From assembly GCA_024653355.1 (NCBI GenBank), contig JANLFQ010000002.1, positions 124,001 through 188,000 of the forward strand: a DNA stretch of 64,000 nt, written 5' to 3'. The DNA comes from a candidate division WOR-3 bacterium. Lineage in GTDB: Bacteria; Hydrothermota; Tepidihabitantia; Tepidihabitantales; Tepidihabitantaceae. Under the pieces are notes generated by a model that was not told the origin of the DNA, did not search any database, and saw only the letters and a list, made by a program, of their open reading frames with translations. Below are positions 1 to 7,659 of the stretch, in pieces; the first letter of the stretch is position 1, and every line of letters starts with the position of its first letter. Position numbers and translations under genes: made by a program.

Positions 1-1697
1 CATTCATAAACTGACCAGCGATAGGTCATCTGACTGAACGCCGCATTGCGGTAAAAGTCCTTAGCCAGCGCATAAGCCTGACCCTGATTCCACCCCTTGA
101 TGTAGTTGTTGTAAAACTCCATACACAGATTCTCCGAAGGTCCCATATTAGGAGGTGCACCCCAGCCATAACGGGCGTTCAAACAGGTTGAAACCGCACC
201 GCCGTTGGTGATGTTGACAAACTGTTCTGCCAGACAGTCGTACTGGTCAAAGTTACCGCAGTCGCATGCCATTGAATTTACTATCATCGGCTTGGCGCTG
301 TTGGTAAGCGAGCCTAAGTTTGAAGTTGAAAAAGTAGCACCAAAGGCGCTGACAGACCCATGACCGGCAAAGTGGAAAAGATGCCTCCCATTGTTAATGC
401 TCGCCACACACTGACTCGGGCTCATACTGTAAACCGAATCCACCAACCAGTTGCCGATATCGGAAAGCGCCAGCGCAATATTTTTGTTCACAATCCTGCC
501 GTAGTAGTCGATGTTTGTCCACAAATACTCAAACGGCAAAAGGACATTGTGAAGGTAGGTTGTGTCCGGATGCCGCTCGTAAAGACTGTCTTTGTAAAGA
601 AAGTTGGCGCAATTGCTGGCGTCGTCCAGTGGCAGTCTGCCAACGATGATGTCAGAGTAAAGGTCAACCGAATCTGGGTTAAAGTTTGTGTAGGAGTATT
701 CACCAAACTGACCGTTGTTGTTTGCATCCCAGGAACCATCAAGGTCCGAAAAGTACAGGTCAGCGGGCACATTGTAAGGCGAATAGGGCAGATAACCGTG
801 ACGACAGGGCACATGCTGAACATCACCTGCTAAAATCACATACTTCAAACCCTGATGGGCAAACTTGTCTTTGAGCATATTCCGAATCTTCTCCGGATTG
901 TCCCGGCCGGGATATCGGGCATAAATCGTTTCGGTCGGCACAATCTCGGTAAAATAACCCTTGCGCCGCAGATAGTTGCGGAAATTGATCAGTGCCGGTG
1001 CCAGTGTTGAAGATGTCACAATCACCACATCCAGTTCCGGGTTGTCCAGTTCCGCGCTCAAAGGTGCCCAGCGACTGACATCCTGAGCATTGACTACCAG
1101 CGCGGAAACCGCCTCACCTGCCAGTTCCACCTGTCCCGGGCTCAGCACCGCCTGAGAAAAAACGTTGTTTTCGTACTCAATTTCAATCTCTGCCCGGGTC
1201 GCAAGCAGCAGTCTGCCTGATACCGGATGGTAACGGAAAGGGCAGAAAAGAAAACCACCGATGCGAAAACCGGCTTTTGAACCGGCAGGCACGCCGGTAA
1301 CCAACTCCGCTGGATAAGCCTCAGCCGAACTGTAAACCGCTGCTTTTGGTTCAACAAAAGGTAGCGAACTGAATTGTGACAAAGGCCGCATCGGCTGCAC
1401 CGGATAAATCCTTACACCCTGCGCCAGTTCCTGCCAATCTACACCCTTTATCCGCACCGCAACCAGCCGGGCATCAGGTGGAATAAGCACATTGCCCGAA
1501 ATTACCGGTAAAAGCGGTTCACCCGGTTCTGTAGTCGCAACTACCGTAAAACCTGGTCCGGGCGGCATCAGTTGCACAACCGTGAAATCGCCTTCGTTGT
1601 GCAACCGAACCTGCTCTGGGGAAATTGTCAATGGGACCGAAACGGTTCCGGCAAAAAGCAGATTAATGCCAACCGTTAACAACAGCAAACGGTTCAT
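1..1697 (-). CDS. C25 (gingipain-like) cysteine protease, C-terminus beyond left edge
   Basis: Secreted cysteine endopeptidase of family C25. The reading frame is open from an ATG at 1695-1697 to the left edge, about 565 residues, so the C-terminal part (probably Ig-like and sorting domains) is missing. An AGGAGG ribosome site lies just upstream of the ATG, and the first ~17 residues form a signal peptide (MNRLLLLTVGINLLFAG). The catalytic pair is visible: His446 in HFAGHG and Cys478 in NSMACDCGNFD, the order and spacing expected for gingipains. A pro-region of roughly 200 residues precedes the catalytic domain. It resembles the first third of the giant C25 protein at 20469-25943. Family membership is clear; substrate is unknown. 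Confidence 0.9.
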   Translation of the reverse strand, partial: MNRLLLLTVGINLLFAGTVSVPLTISPEQVRLHNEGDFTVVQLMPPGPGFTVVATTEPGEPLLPVISGNVLIPPDARLVAVRIKGVDWQELAQGVRIYPVQPMRPLSQFSSLPFVEPKAAVYSSAEAYPAELVTGVPAGSKAGFRIGGFLFCPFRYHPVSGRLLLATRAEIEIEYENNVFSQAVLSPGQVELAGEAVSALVVNAQDVSRWAPLSAELDNPELDVVIVTSSTLAPALINFRNYLRRKGYFTEIVPTETIYARYPGRDNPEKIRNMLKDKFAHQGLKYVILAGDVQHVPCRHGYLPYSPYNVPADLYFSDLDGSWDANNNGQFGEYSYTNFNPDSVDLYSDIIVGRLPLDDASNCANFLYKDSLYERHPDTTYLHNVLLPFEYLWTNIDYYGRIVNKNIALALSDIGNWLVDSVYSMSPSQCVASINNGRHLFHFAGHGSVSAFGATFSTSNLGSLTNSAKPMIVNSMACDCGNFDQYDCLAEQFVNITNGGAVSTCLNARYGWGAPPNMGPSENLCMEFYNNYIKGWNQGQAYALAKDFYRNAAFSQMTYRWSVYE

Positions 1698-1746
1698 AAA
1701 TCCTCCTTTTAATTGGGTTTGACCGAGCCGCCAGCACAACAAAAGA

Positions 1747-1774
1747 ATTATCACTCAACAATAGTCAAAGTCAA
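1747..1774 (-). promoter_or_regulatory. Promoter of the C25 protease (leadered)
   Basis: On the minus strand TTGACT (1769-1774), a 16-nt spacer and GATAAT (1747-1752). It predicts a leader of roughly 45 nt ending in AAAAGGAGG before the ATG, so this gene uses a Shine-Dalgarno start, unlike most genes here. Confidence 0.5.
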
Positions 1775-1784
1775 ATAAAAACCG

Positions 1785-2777
1785 CTAACCGGCGCGCGCT
1801 GCCCAAACCTCTTCCCAGACCCGAACAAAGTTCAAACCAAGAATCTTTTTAATGTCCGTCTCCGTGTAGCCCATCTTTACCAAACCTTGGGTGATTTCAG
1901 GTAGCCGGGTCACATCCTCAAGCCCTTTCAAACTACCGGAAAATCCGTCAAAGTCGGAACCAAACCCGACAACACCGGGCCCAAAACGCTGTACAACATA
2001 GTCAATAGAACGCAACACATCGTCCACCGATGCCCGCTTGGGATTTGGGTTTAGAAATGAAGGCAGGAAAACCTGTCCCATCACCCCACCATTCTGGGTT
2101 AAAAGGGCAAGTTGCCGGTTCTTTAAATTGCGATTGTGTCTTCGCAAACCATAAACCCCGGAGTGAGAGGCGATGACCGGTGCGGTGCTCAACTCTACCG
2201 CCTGGTAAAATGTCTTTTCTGCCGAATGGGAAACATCAACTATCATCCCTAACCGGTTCATCAACCTTACCGCCCTTTTACCAAGCGCCGACAGACCCTG
2301 ATGGGGTTTATTTTTGTCCCAACTGGCATCGGCAAGTTCGTTTGAGTTGCACCAGGTCAGGGTCAAAACCCTCACCCCGGCTTTAAACCACCGTTTCAGC
2401 CGGGAAATGTCACCCTCAACCGCATGCCCACCCTCAACCCCGATGACAATAGCGATTCTACCTGAACGCACAATCCGTTTCAAACCGTCAGGCGAAAGAG
2501 CCAGCCCGACCCGGTTGCGGTTCTGGGCACAAATCTTTTTTATAACCTGGCAGCCGTTCATCACAAACCGGTCAAACTCGCCGGGCTTTAACCTATTGGG
2601 GTCTGGAAACAGCGCAAAAACCTGCACCTTCACCCCACCCGAAACCAGCCGCGGCAGGTCCAGATGGCCAATTCGGCTGCGCCGGGTGATATCTCTTTCT
2701 CCTGAGATATGGGCAAGAATCGTATCGCAGTGCATATCAACCACTAACGAACTGAAATGCAACCTTTCCGGCGTCAT
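1785..2777 (-). CDS. M19 family membrane (renal-type) dipeptidase
   Basis: Zinc-dependent dipeptidase of family M19, amidohydrolase fold. Visible metal-site and family motifs are DMHCDT near the N-terminus, EGGHAVEGD, VDVSHSAEKTF, ASHSGVYGLRRHNRN and GFGSDFDGF, in the usual order. The frame stays open to an upstream ATG at 2816, but a promoter (TTGACC-16-TAAACT) lies inside that extension and points at the ATG at 2777. I therefore start the protein there, giving 330 residues beginning MTPERLHF, a normal family length. No signal peptide is visible from this start, so it is probably cytoplasmic. It is divergent from the M23 peptidase gene, with about 90 bp between starts. Confidence 0.9.
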   Translation of the reverse strand: MTPERLHFSSLVVDMHCDTILAHISGERDITRRSRIGHLDLPRLVSGGVKVQVFALFPDPNRLKPGEFDRFVMNGCQVIKKICAQNRNRVGLALSPDGLKRIVRSGRIAIVIGVEGGHAVEGDISRLKRWFKAGVRVLTLTWCNSNELADASWDKNKPHQGLSALGKRAVRLMNRLGMIVDVSHSAEKTFYQAVELSTAPVIASHSGVYGLRRHNRNLKNRQLALLTQNGGVMGQVFLPSFLNPNPKRASVDDVLRSIDYVVQRFGPGVVGFGSDFDGFSGSLKGLEDVTRLPEITQGLVKMGYTETDIKKILGLNFVRVWEEVWAARAG

Positions 2778-2785
2778 AGGCGGTA

Positions 2786-2813
2786 AGTTTAACACCCGCC
2801 GAAACCGGGTCAA
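2786..2813 (-). promoter_or_regulatory. Leaderless promoter of the M19 dipeptidase gene
   Basis: Minus strand: TTGACC (2808-2813), 16-nt spacer, TAAACT (2786-2791), then 8 nt to the ATG at 2777. Transcription should start within about 2 nt of the start codon. This decides the start of the dipeptidase. Confidence 0.6.
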
Positions 2814-2833
2814 CATAAACCGCCAAAATTTTC

Positions 2834-2861
2834 TTGACAGCCAGGGTGATTACGATAAAAT
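2834..2861 (+). promoter_or_regulatory. Leaderless promoter of the M23 peptidase gene
   Basis: TTGACA (2834-2839), 16-nt spacer, TAAAAT (2856-2861), then 6 nt to the GTG at 2868, so the GTG sits at predicted +1. It is back-to-back with the dipeptidase promoter; the two -35 boxes are 20 bp apart. Confidence 0.65.
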
Positions 2862-2867
2862 CGTTTT

Positions 2868-3731
2868 GTGGAACGGCTCCAGGTTCTGGTTCACCTGACC
2901 CGACGCAACAAGGCTTTGACCGTTTCCTTTCCTATCTACTATATATATGTCGCGGTCGCGGTAATATTCGGCTTCTTTGTTTTTAGCGGGGCATTTACCC
3001 GGTTCGTGGTTAATCGGTTTACCGACCGGGGCCTTTTAAACCACCTTATTGCCGAAAACAGCCGTTTAAGCAAACAACTTACCGCCTATGCTGCGGCGGT
3101 GGACAGTTTCCGACAGTTCCTTGCCTTCACAGAACAAATGGACAATAAACTCCGGGCTGCGGTCAACCTGGGCTTGGTGCCGGCTGATGTTCGCCTGATG
3201 GGTATTGGTGGCAACCAGCCTCCGACCCCGGCACCAGAGGTTGATGAACTTCTCCGCCGGGCTAAATTCACCCAGCGGTCGCTACTTGAAATCGACCGGG
3301 CGGTAACCAAAGAACAGGAACGGTTAAAGTGTACCCCTTCAATCTGGCCTGTTCAGGGCTGGGTCACATCCGGTTTTGGCTATCGCCAGGACCCGTTTAC
3401 CGGGAAAAGGGAGATGCACGCCGGTATGGACATCGTTGCCCCGCGGGGCACTCCAATTGTCGCCACCGCAGATGGAAAGGTGGTTTATGCGGGTTGGAAA
3501 TCGGGCTTTGGCAAAACCGTGGAAATTGACCACGGCTGGGGCATAAGGACATTCTATGGCCACTGCAACACCATCCGGGTTGCGGTTGGCAAGCGCGTCA
3601 AACGGGGTGAAGTAATCGCCACGGTCGGTGCCACCGGGCAGGCAACCGGCAATCACCTCCACTACGGCGTAACCGTTAACGGCAACTGGGTCAATCCTGC
3701 CGACTACATCCTCTCCGGGCGGGGCAGATAG
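2868..3731 (+). CDS. M23 family metallopeptidase (LytM/peptidoglycan hydrolase type)
   Basis: Envelope-anchored zinc peptidase that probably cleaves or regulates cleavage of peptidoglycan cross-links. The 287 residues comprise a short cytoplasmic N-terminus, one membrane segment at about residues 21-45 (IYYIYVAVAVIFGFFVF), a periplasmic helical or coiled-coil stretch to about residue 145, and a C-terminal M23 domain. That domain has the metal motifs MHAGMD and HLHYG, plus GYRQDPFTGKREMHAG typical of LytM proteins. The GTG start is fixed by a promoter whose predicted +1 is the GTG itself. The 3' end overlaps the convergent lamin-tail gene by 28 bp. Confidence 0.92.
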   Translation: MERLQVLVHLTRRNKALTVSFPIYYIYVAVAVIFGFFVFSGAFTRFVVNRFTDRGLLNHLIAENSRLSKQLTAYAAAVDSFRQFLAFTEQMDNKLRAAVNLGLVPADVRLMGIGGNQPPTPAPEVDELLRRAKFTQRSLLEIDRAVTKEQERLKCTPSIWPVQGWVTSGFGYRQDPFTGKREMHAGMDIVAPRGTPIVATADGKVVYAGWKSGFGKTVEIDHGWGIRTFYGHCNTIRVAVGKRVKRGEVIATVGATGQATGNHLHYGVTVNGNWVNPADYILSGRGR

Positions 3732-4990
3732 CCCAATCTTTTAATCAAAGTACACGGCTGTTTTGCCGAAACCTTGCGTCCGGCATTCCGGTATTCAAGA
3801 TAAACCACATAGATTCCAACCGGCGCCATCCCGCCTTGGTCTGTCCTACCATCCCAGTAAACCAATCCCTGTTTTTCAGACACCAACCGTCCCGCAAACA
3901 GGGTCCGAACCGTCCTGCCTGACAGGTCAAAAATCTTGATACTCATTCTGCCTCCGGGTTCGGGTAAATCAAAAGTAATCGGCAGGCTATCTTCATAACC
4001 ATCATAGTCCGGACTGAAGGTCGTTAAATTCAGGCTCAAAAGTTTATACGACCCGCGCGGCGTAACAAAAATTCGGGCAAAGTTGTTCACCGTGTCCTTA
4101 TCACCCGGGCACAGAACCCGGCACCACAAACCGGTCCGGGCTTGTGGACAAGTTGTTTTAAAAACAAACAAACTTTCCTGTTTGGGGCTTAAACATCCTA
4201 CCCTCAGTTCTACAAAAACTTCGCCTTTATCCCAGCCACACAATAGTTGCCATTCTGGCGCCGGCACAAACCCGGAATTTTTTACCCCAACCTGAAAATT
4301 AAACTGCGCTTTTGGTTCTGGTAGAACACTGTCCAGCAAAAACAGCGCACTGACAGCCAGGTCAAAGTAGGAACTGACCGCATTCTGCCTGCCTGGGGTC
4401 GCACCGAACGAATCCGGGCACACCGCCCAGTTATCTGCCCGGTCTGGTGCATTGATGTCTATCCGCTCCCAGGAAAAACCGTCACCGGCATCATACGGAA
4501 ACCCATCACCCGGCTCCGAAGGTGTGCCAAAGGTTGTCGTATCGCCATAAGGTGCGGCAACAGTTATCGGGTCATTCCCTGCCAAGCCGTTACCAATCGT
4601 GGTGTTGCCAACCGTTAAAATCAAGGTTGAATCGCCAAATCGGTATGGCTGGAGATAGCCACCTGAACCACCGCTGTCGGTGTACTCCGGGTCCAGAATC
4701 ACCGCAAACCTACCGGGCTTGAGCCAGGTGGTACCGATAACCACATTGGGGCTTGTCCGTAAAATTGAGGAGTCGTTCCAGGCAACGATTCGGTCAATCG
4801 CATCACCATCATCAATCGTATAGTTAAACAGGTCTATCGCCTCGCGCCCGGCATTGTACAACTCAACAAACTCGTTACGGTCCTCAGGAAACAAAATGCC
4901 ACTTCCGCCTTTAGGGTTTGCCATCACCTCATTAATAACCAGTTGCCCGGGGACAAAAATCACCAATAGAACAAGATGAGCCGCCAACAT
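3704..4990 (-). CDS. Secreted lamin-tail-domain protein with C-terminal FlgD-like/T9SS sorting domain
   Basis: Extracellular protein of 428 residues with no recognised enzyme motif. A hydrophobic N-terminus (MLAAHLVLLVIFVPGQ) acts as signal peptide. Residues about 17-150 match the lamin-tail domain pattern (LVINEVMANP, NEFVELYNAG, DLFNYTIDDGD), a beta-sandwich common in secreted bacterial proteins. A middle CARDB-like stretch follows. The C-terminus (TFSPDYDGYEDSLPITFDL, then IKIFDLSGRTVRTLF and WDGRTDQGG) is the FlgD-Ig-like module used by type IX secretion cargo. The ATG is 8 nt behind a TTGACC-17-TAAGGT promoter, so the mRNA should be nearly leaderless. Function unknown; surface attachment or scaffolding is a guess. 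Confidence 0.8.
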   Translation of the reverse strand: MLAAHLVLLVIFVPGQLVINEVMANPKGGSGILFPEDRNEFVELYNAGREAIDLFNYTIDDGDAIDRIVAWNDSSILRTSPNVVIGTTWLKPGRFAVILDPEYTDSGGSGGYLQPYRFGDSTLILTVGNTTIGNGLAGNDPITVAAPYGDTTTFGTPSEPGDGFPYDAGDGFSWERIDINAPDRADNWAVCPDSFGATPGRQNAVSSYFDLAVSALFLLDSVLPEPKAQFNFQVGVKNSGFVPAPEWQLLCGWDKGEVFVELRVGCLSPKQESLFVFKTTCPQARTGLWCRVLCPGDKDTVNNFARIFVTPRGSYKLLSLNLTTFSPDYDGYEDSLPITFDLPEPGGRMSIKIFDLSGRTVRTLFAGRLVSEKQGLVYWDGRTDQGGMAPVGIYVVYLEYRNAGRKVSAKQPCTLIKRLGYLPRPERM

Positions 4991-4998
4991 CGGGATTA

Positions 4999-5027
4999 AC
5001 CTTAAACCATAGTTGGCTGCGGGTCAA
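4999..5027 (-). promoter_or_regulatory. Leaderless promoter of the lamin-tail gene
   Basis: Minus strand TTGACC (5022-5027), 17-nt spacer, TAAGGT (4999-5004), 8 nt to the ATG at 4990. Confidence 0.6.
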
Positions 5028-5339
5028 CAGTTGCCCCAAAAGCCCTATCAGGTTGAAAACGCCCCCGCCATAATATCCCAATAACTATTCACCCAACCAC
5101 TCAGGGAACCGTTCCCTGAACGACTCAGAAAACAGCTCGGTGAACCCTTTTCGACGCGGTTTTCTGCTTAAATTTCATTATGATACCTCAATATGACCCC
5201 TTTTGTCATCTCGGTTTACCTTTTGGGCTTTTCACCGCAACCCAATTGGTCATTTATCCGGCAAAGGCGTTATCGTTTGGTTGGTCTCTTCAGGTGTGAG
5301 GAGACCGCCGCGCTCCGCTATTCTGCCCGGTTTCCGGGC
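5028..5339. other. Intergenic stretch without a gene
   Basis: About 310 bp between the carbonic-anhydrase-like gene and the lamin-tail promoter. It holds a perfect inverted repeat at 5101-5119 and a second weaker one near 5281-5306 (GGTCTC...GAGACC, no T-run). I see no convincing small gene or RNA. Confidence 0.5.
5101..5119. promoter_or_regulatory. Perfect 9-bp inverted repeat, operator-like
   Basis: TCAGGGAAC-C-GTTCCCTGA, a 19-bp near-palindrome with a single central base. It lies about 75 bp upstream of the lamin-tail -35 box. The 1-nt loop rules out a hairpin terminator, so a dimeric regulator site is the more natural reading. Confidence 0.35.
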
Positions 5340-5723
5340 TCACTGCACTAAATGCACCTGCCATTTTTCATCCACCCATAGTTTAACAATTCGGGTGTTG
5401 AATCCCCAGGACTTAACTACCTCCTCTGCCTGGTTTAACTGGTCTAACTGTACCGTTTTGTCTGCCGGATTGCCTGCGCAGTCAAAGTGCGCCACAAGGG
5501 CGACTATCTTCGCCCCGTGCTTTTCGACCGATATCGCCACCCGCCTTTTAATCGACTCAATCGTAGCATAATCCCGATTTTCCGCAACGATTTTGTTCGG
5601 ACCGGGTTCGGTCACCGCATCAACATAATCGAGCCCGAACTTCTTTTTAAGAAAATCAATCACCGGCAGTTGTACCCTGCCGTCCATACAGTTGATCGCA
5701 ACACCAAAAGTTTTCTGGTCCAT
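5340..5723 (-). CDS. Mini beta-carbonic-anhydrase-like protein
   Basis: A 127-residue protein carrying the complete beta-carbonic anhydrase metal signature: Cys12-x-Asp14-x-Arg16 in NCMDGRVQ and His79-x-x-Cys82 in AHFDCAGNP. These are the residues that bind zinc and form the Asp-Arg dyad in beta-class enzymes. It is much shorter than usual beta enzymes (roughly 165-220 residues), lacking the N-terminal arm and most C-terminal helices. It starts 8 nt after glnA stops and has only a weak ribosome site (CCGGACA), so it is probably translated from the glnA transcript. Either CO2/bicarbonate chemistry or a non-catalytic metal-binding role is possible. Confidence 0.72.
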   Translation of the reverse strand: MDQKTFGVAINCMDGRVQLPVIDFLKKKFGLDYVDAVTEPGPNKIVAENRDYATIESIKRRVAISVEKHGAKIVALVAHFDCAGNPADKTVQLDQLNQAEEVVKSWGFNTRIVKLWVDEKWQVHLVQ

Positions 5724-5731
5724 TGTCCGGT

Positions 5732-7051
5732 TTACAGTATCGGCAGATACCGTTTTATCTCAAACTCGGTTACCTGCGCCTTGTACTCGTCCCACTCCTG
5801 ACGCTTGTTGCGCAAAAAGAAGGTAAACAGCTCATCACCCAGTGTTGACCGTACCAGCTCACTCTTCTCGGTCAACCTTATCGCCTCGGAAAGGTCTTTG
5901 GGCAGGCAGGCGATTCTTGCCTGGGCACGTTCCTCTTCGGTCATCCGATAGATGTTGTCGGTGGTTGGTGGTGCGAGCGGCATCTTTTCTTCCACCCCTT
6001 TGAGTCCGGCGGCAAATATCACCGCAAACGCCAGATAGGGGTTGCATGCCGGGTCCGGTGAACGGTACTCAATCCGTGCCGCCTCAGGCCGGGTTGGAGA
6101 AAACGCCGGCACCCGCACCAGGGCGCTGCGATTGACCCTTGCCCAGGACACATAGACCGGTGCCTCAAATCCGGGCACGAGCCTTTTGTAAGAGTTGACC
6201 CATTGATTGGTGATTGCGGTTATCTCCGGCGCATACTTGAGCACACCGGCGATGAAATGCCGGCAGATGGGCGAGAGGTTCATATCGTCTTTTGCCGAAT
6301 AAAAAGCGTTTCTGCCGTTACGGAAAAGAGAGATGTGGGTGTGCATCCCGGAACCGTTTACCCCGAAAATCGGCTTGGGCATAAAGGTGCAGTGGATGTT
6401 GTGCCGCTTTGCCACCTGCCGGGCAACAAACCGGCAGGTGACCACATTGTCTGCCATCGTCAAAGCATCGGTGTAGTGCAGGTCAATCTCGTGCTGGCTC
6501 GGTGACACCTCGTGATGGCTGTACTCGACCCCGACACCCAGTTTCTCCAGGGCAACAATCGTCTCCTCGCGCACCTTTTCCGGTAATGAGGTGGGCGTCA
6601 GGTCAAAATATCCGCCGCGGTCCAGCAAACTTGGTTCCTCACCGTTCTGAAAGTAAAAGCATTCCAGTTCGCAGCCGGCATAAAGGGAAAAACCCATTTT
6701 TTTTGCCTTGTTCACAACCCGGCGCAGTACCTGCCGGGGGTCAAATTCCACCGGTTTGCCATCGGGTGTGTACACATCACAGAACATCCTTGCCGCCCTT
6801 TCGCCCTGCACCTCCCAGGGCAGAACCGCAAAACTGCCCGGGTCAGGCTTGACAACCATATCCGACTCCTCAATCCGGGCAAACCCTTCAATCGATGAGC
6901 CGTCAAAACCCAGCCCGTGCCCCAGCGCTCGCGCCAGTTCCCGGGGGGAGATGGTAATCCCTTTGAGAAACCCTAAAACATCGGTAAACCACAACTGGAC
7001 ATAGCGTACCTGGCTTTTCTTTATCTTACTCATCACTTCAATCGCACCCAA
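5732..7051 (-). CDS. glnA: Type I glutamine synthetase
   Basis: Makes glutamine from glutamate, ammonia and ATP in the cytoplasm. Motifs in order: LGFDGSSIEGF, the ATP/metal-site motif NGSGMHTH, KRLVPGFEAPVYVSW, and RIEYRSPDPACNPYLAFA. The length (439 residues) and IYRMTEEE region fit the GSI-alpha subtype without a clear adenylylation motif. The frame is open to 7141, but the promoter at 7086-7113 lies inside that extension. I choose the TTG at 7049-7051, 5 nt behind GGGAGG; it reads (M)GAIEVMSKIKKSQV and aligns with usual GSI starts. Followed by the carbonic-anhydrase-like gene in the same operon; divergent from the PEGA gene. Confidence 0.95.
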   Translation of the reverse strand: MGAIEVMSKIKKSQVRYVQLWFTDVLGFLKGITISPRELARALGHGLGFDGSSIEGFARIEESDMVVKPDPGSFAVLPWEVQGERAARMFCDVYTPDGKPVEFDPRQVLRRVVNKAKKMGFSLYAGCELECFYFQNGEEPSLLDRGGYFDLTPTSLPEKVREETIVALEKLGVGVEYSHHEVSPSQHEIDLHYTDALTMADNVVTCRFVARQVAKRHNIHCTFMPKPIFGVNGSGMHTHISLFRNGRNAFYSAKDDMNLSPICRHFIAGVLKYAPEITAITNQWVNSYKRLVPGFEAPVYVSWARVNRSALVRVPAFSPTRPEAARIEYRSPDPACNPYLAFAVIFAAGLKGVEEKMPLAPPTTDNIYRMTEEERAQARIACLPKDLSEAIRLTEKSELVRSTLGDELFTFFLRNKRQEWDEYKAQVTEFEIKRYLPIL

Positions 7052-7085
7052 TTCATCCTCCCTTTTTTCCTTTTTGCCACCGTAG

Positions 7086-7113
7086 AAGATACACCCCCTC
7101 ATTTTAATGTCAA
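7086..7113 (-). promoter_or_regulatory. glnA promoter
   Basis: Minus strand TTGACA (7108-7113), 16-nt spacer, TATCTT (7086-7091). It predicts a leader of about 28 nt containing GGGAGG before the TTG start at 7051. No nitrogen-regulation site was recognised. Confidence 0.55.
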
Positions 7114-7174
7114 GAGTTGTAAAGCCCGTTGCTACTCCCACCGTTCCTTACTACAGAGCAAACCCCATTTCTGT

Positions 7175-7203
7175 TTGACTGAATTGCGCTTTTCCGCTAC
7201 CCT
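7175..7203 (+). promoter_or_regulatory. Leaderless promoter of the PEGA gene operon
   Basis: TTGACT (7175-7180), 17-nt spacer, TACCCT (7198-7203), 6 nt to the ATG at 7210, which sits at predicted +1. The -10 is weak alone but the geometry matches the other leaderless starts. Confidence 0.5.
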
Positions 7204-7209
7204 TTTGTT

Positions 7210-7656
7210 ATGGTGGTAACCTTTTTGTCTCTTGCCCTTTTCCTTGGTCAAACCAATCCTTCACCCGGCTTTCTCACGGTCCGCTCGGAACCACCGGGAT
7301 TTAAGATTTTTGTTGAAGGTGATTCCGTGGGTTTTGCCCCGTTTGAGCGCCACCAGTTAAACCCGGGCCGTTACTGGGTGACGATTGTGTCTAACGACAG
7401 TTTGGAAACGCTCTATCGGCGGTTGCGTTCCGGTGCGCTTGGCGAACGGCTCAACGCCCTCTGGACATTAGCCCGTATTGACGGCGCCACTTCCCAAATC
7501 GAGGTTTTACCGGGAGTTGAAACCCGAATTTTAATTGACCGGCAAACGATGGAGAAAAATGCCTGTCGGGCAAAATGGCTGTTGTTCGGTGGCGTGGGTG
7601 GAATTTTTACCGTCGGGCTCGTTTGCGGTGTCATCATCGGGTTGGTCGCCAATTGA
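7210..7656 (+). CDS. PEGA-domain envelope protein with C-terminal membrane anchor
   Basis: A 148-residue protein with a signal-like N-terminus (MVVTFLSLALFLGQ) and a PEGA-type beta domain at about residues 20-65 (LTVRSEPPGFKIFVEGDSVGFAPF, written here only as its start and end: LTVRSEPPGF ... VGFAPF). A C-terminal membrane segment follows at about 122-147 (WLLFGGVGGIFTVG). PEGA domains are small repeats found at bacterial surfaces; no enzyme is implied. First gene of a run whose next member starts 4 nt after its stop, so it is probably co-transcribed with the radical SAM gene. Confidence 0.7.
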   Translation: MVVTFLSLALFLGQTNPSPGFLTVRSEPPGFKIFVEGDSVGFAPFERHQLNPGRYWVTIVSNDSLETLYRRLRSGALGERLNALWTLARIDGATSQIEVLPGVETRILIDRQTMEKNACRAKWLLFGGVGGIFTVGLVCGVIIGLVAN

Positions 7657-7659
7657 CAG

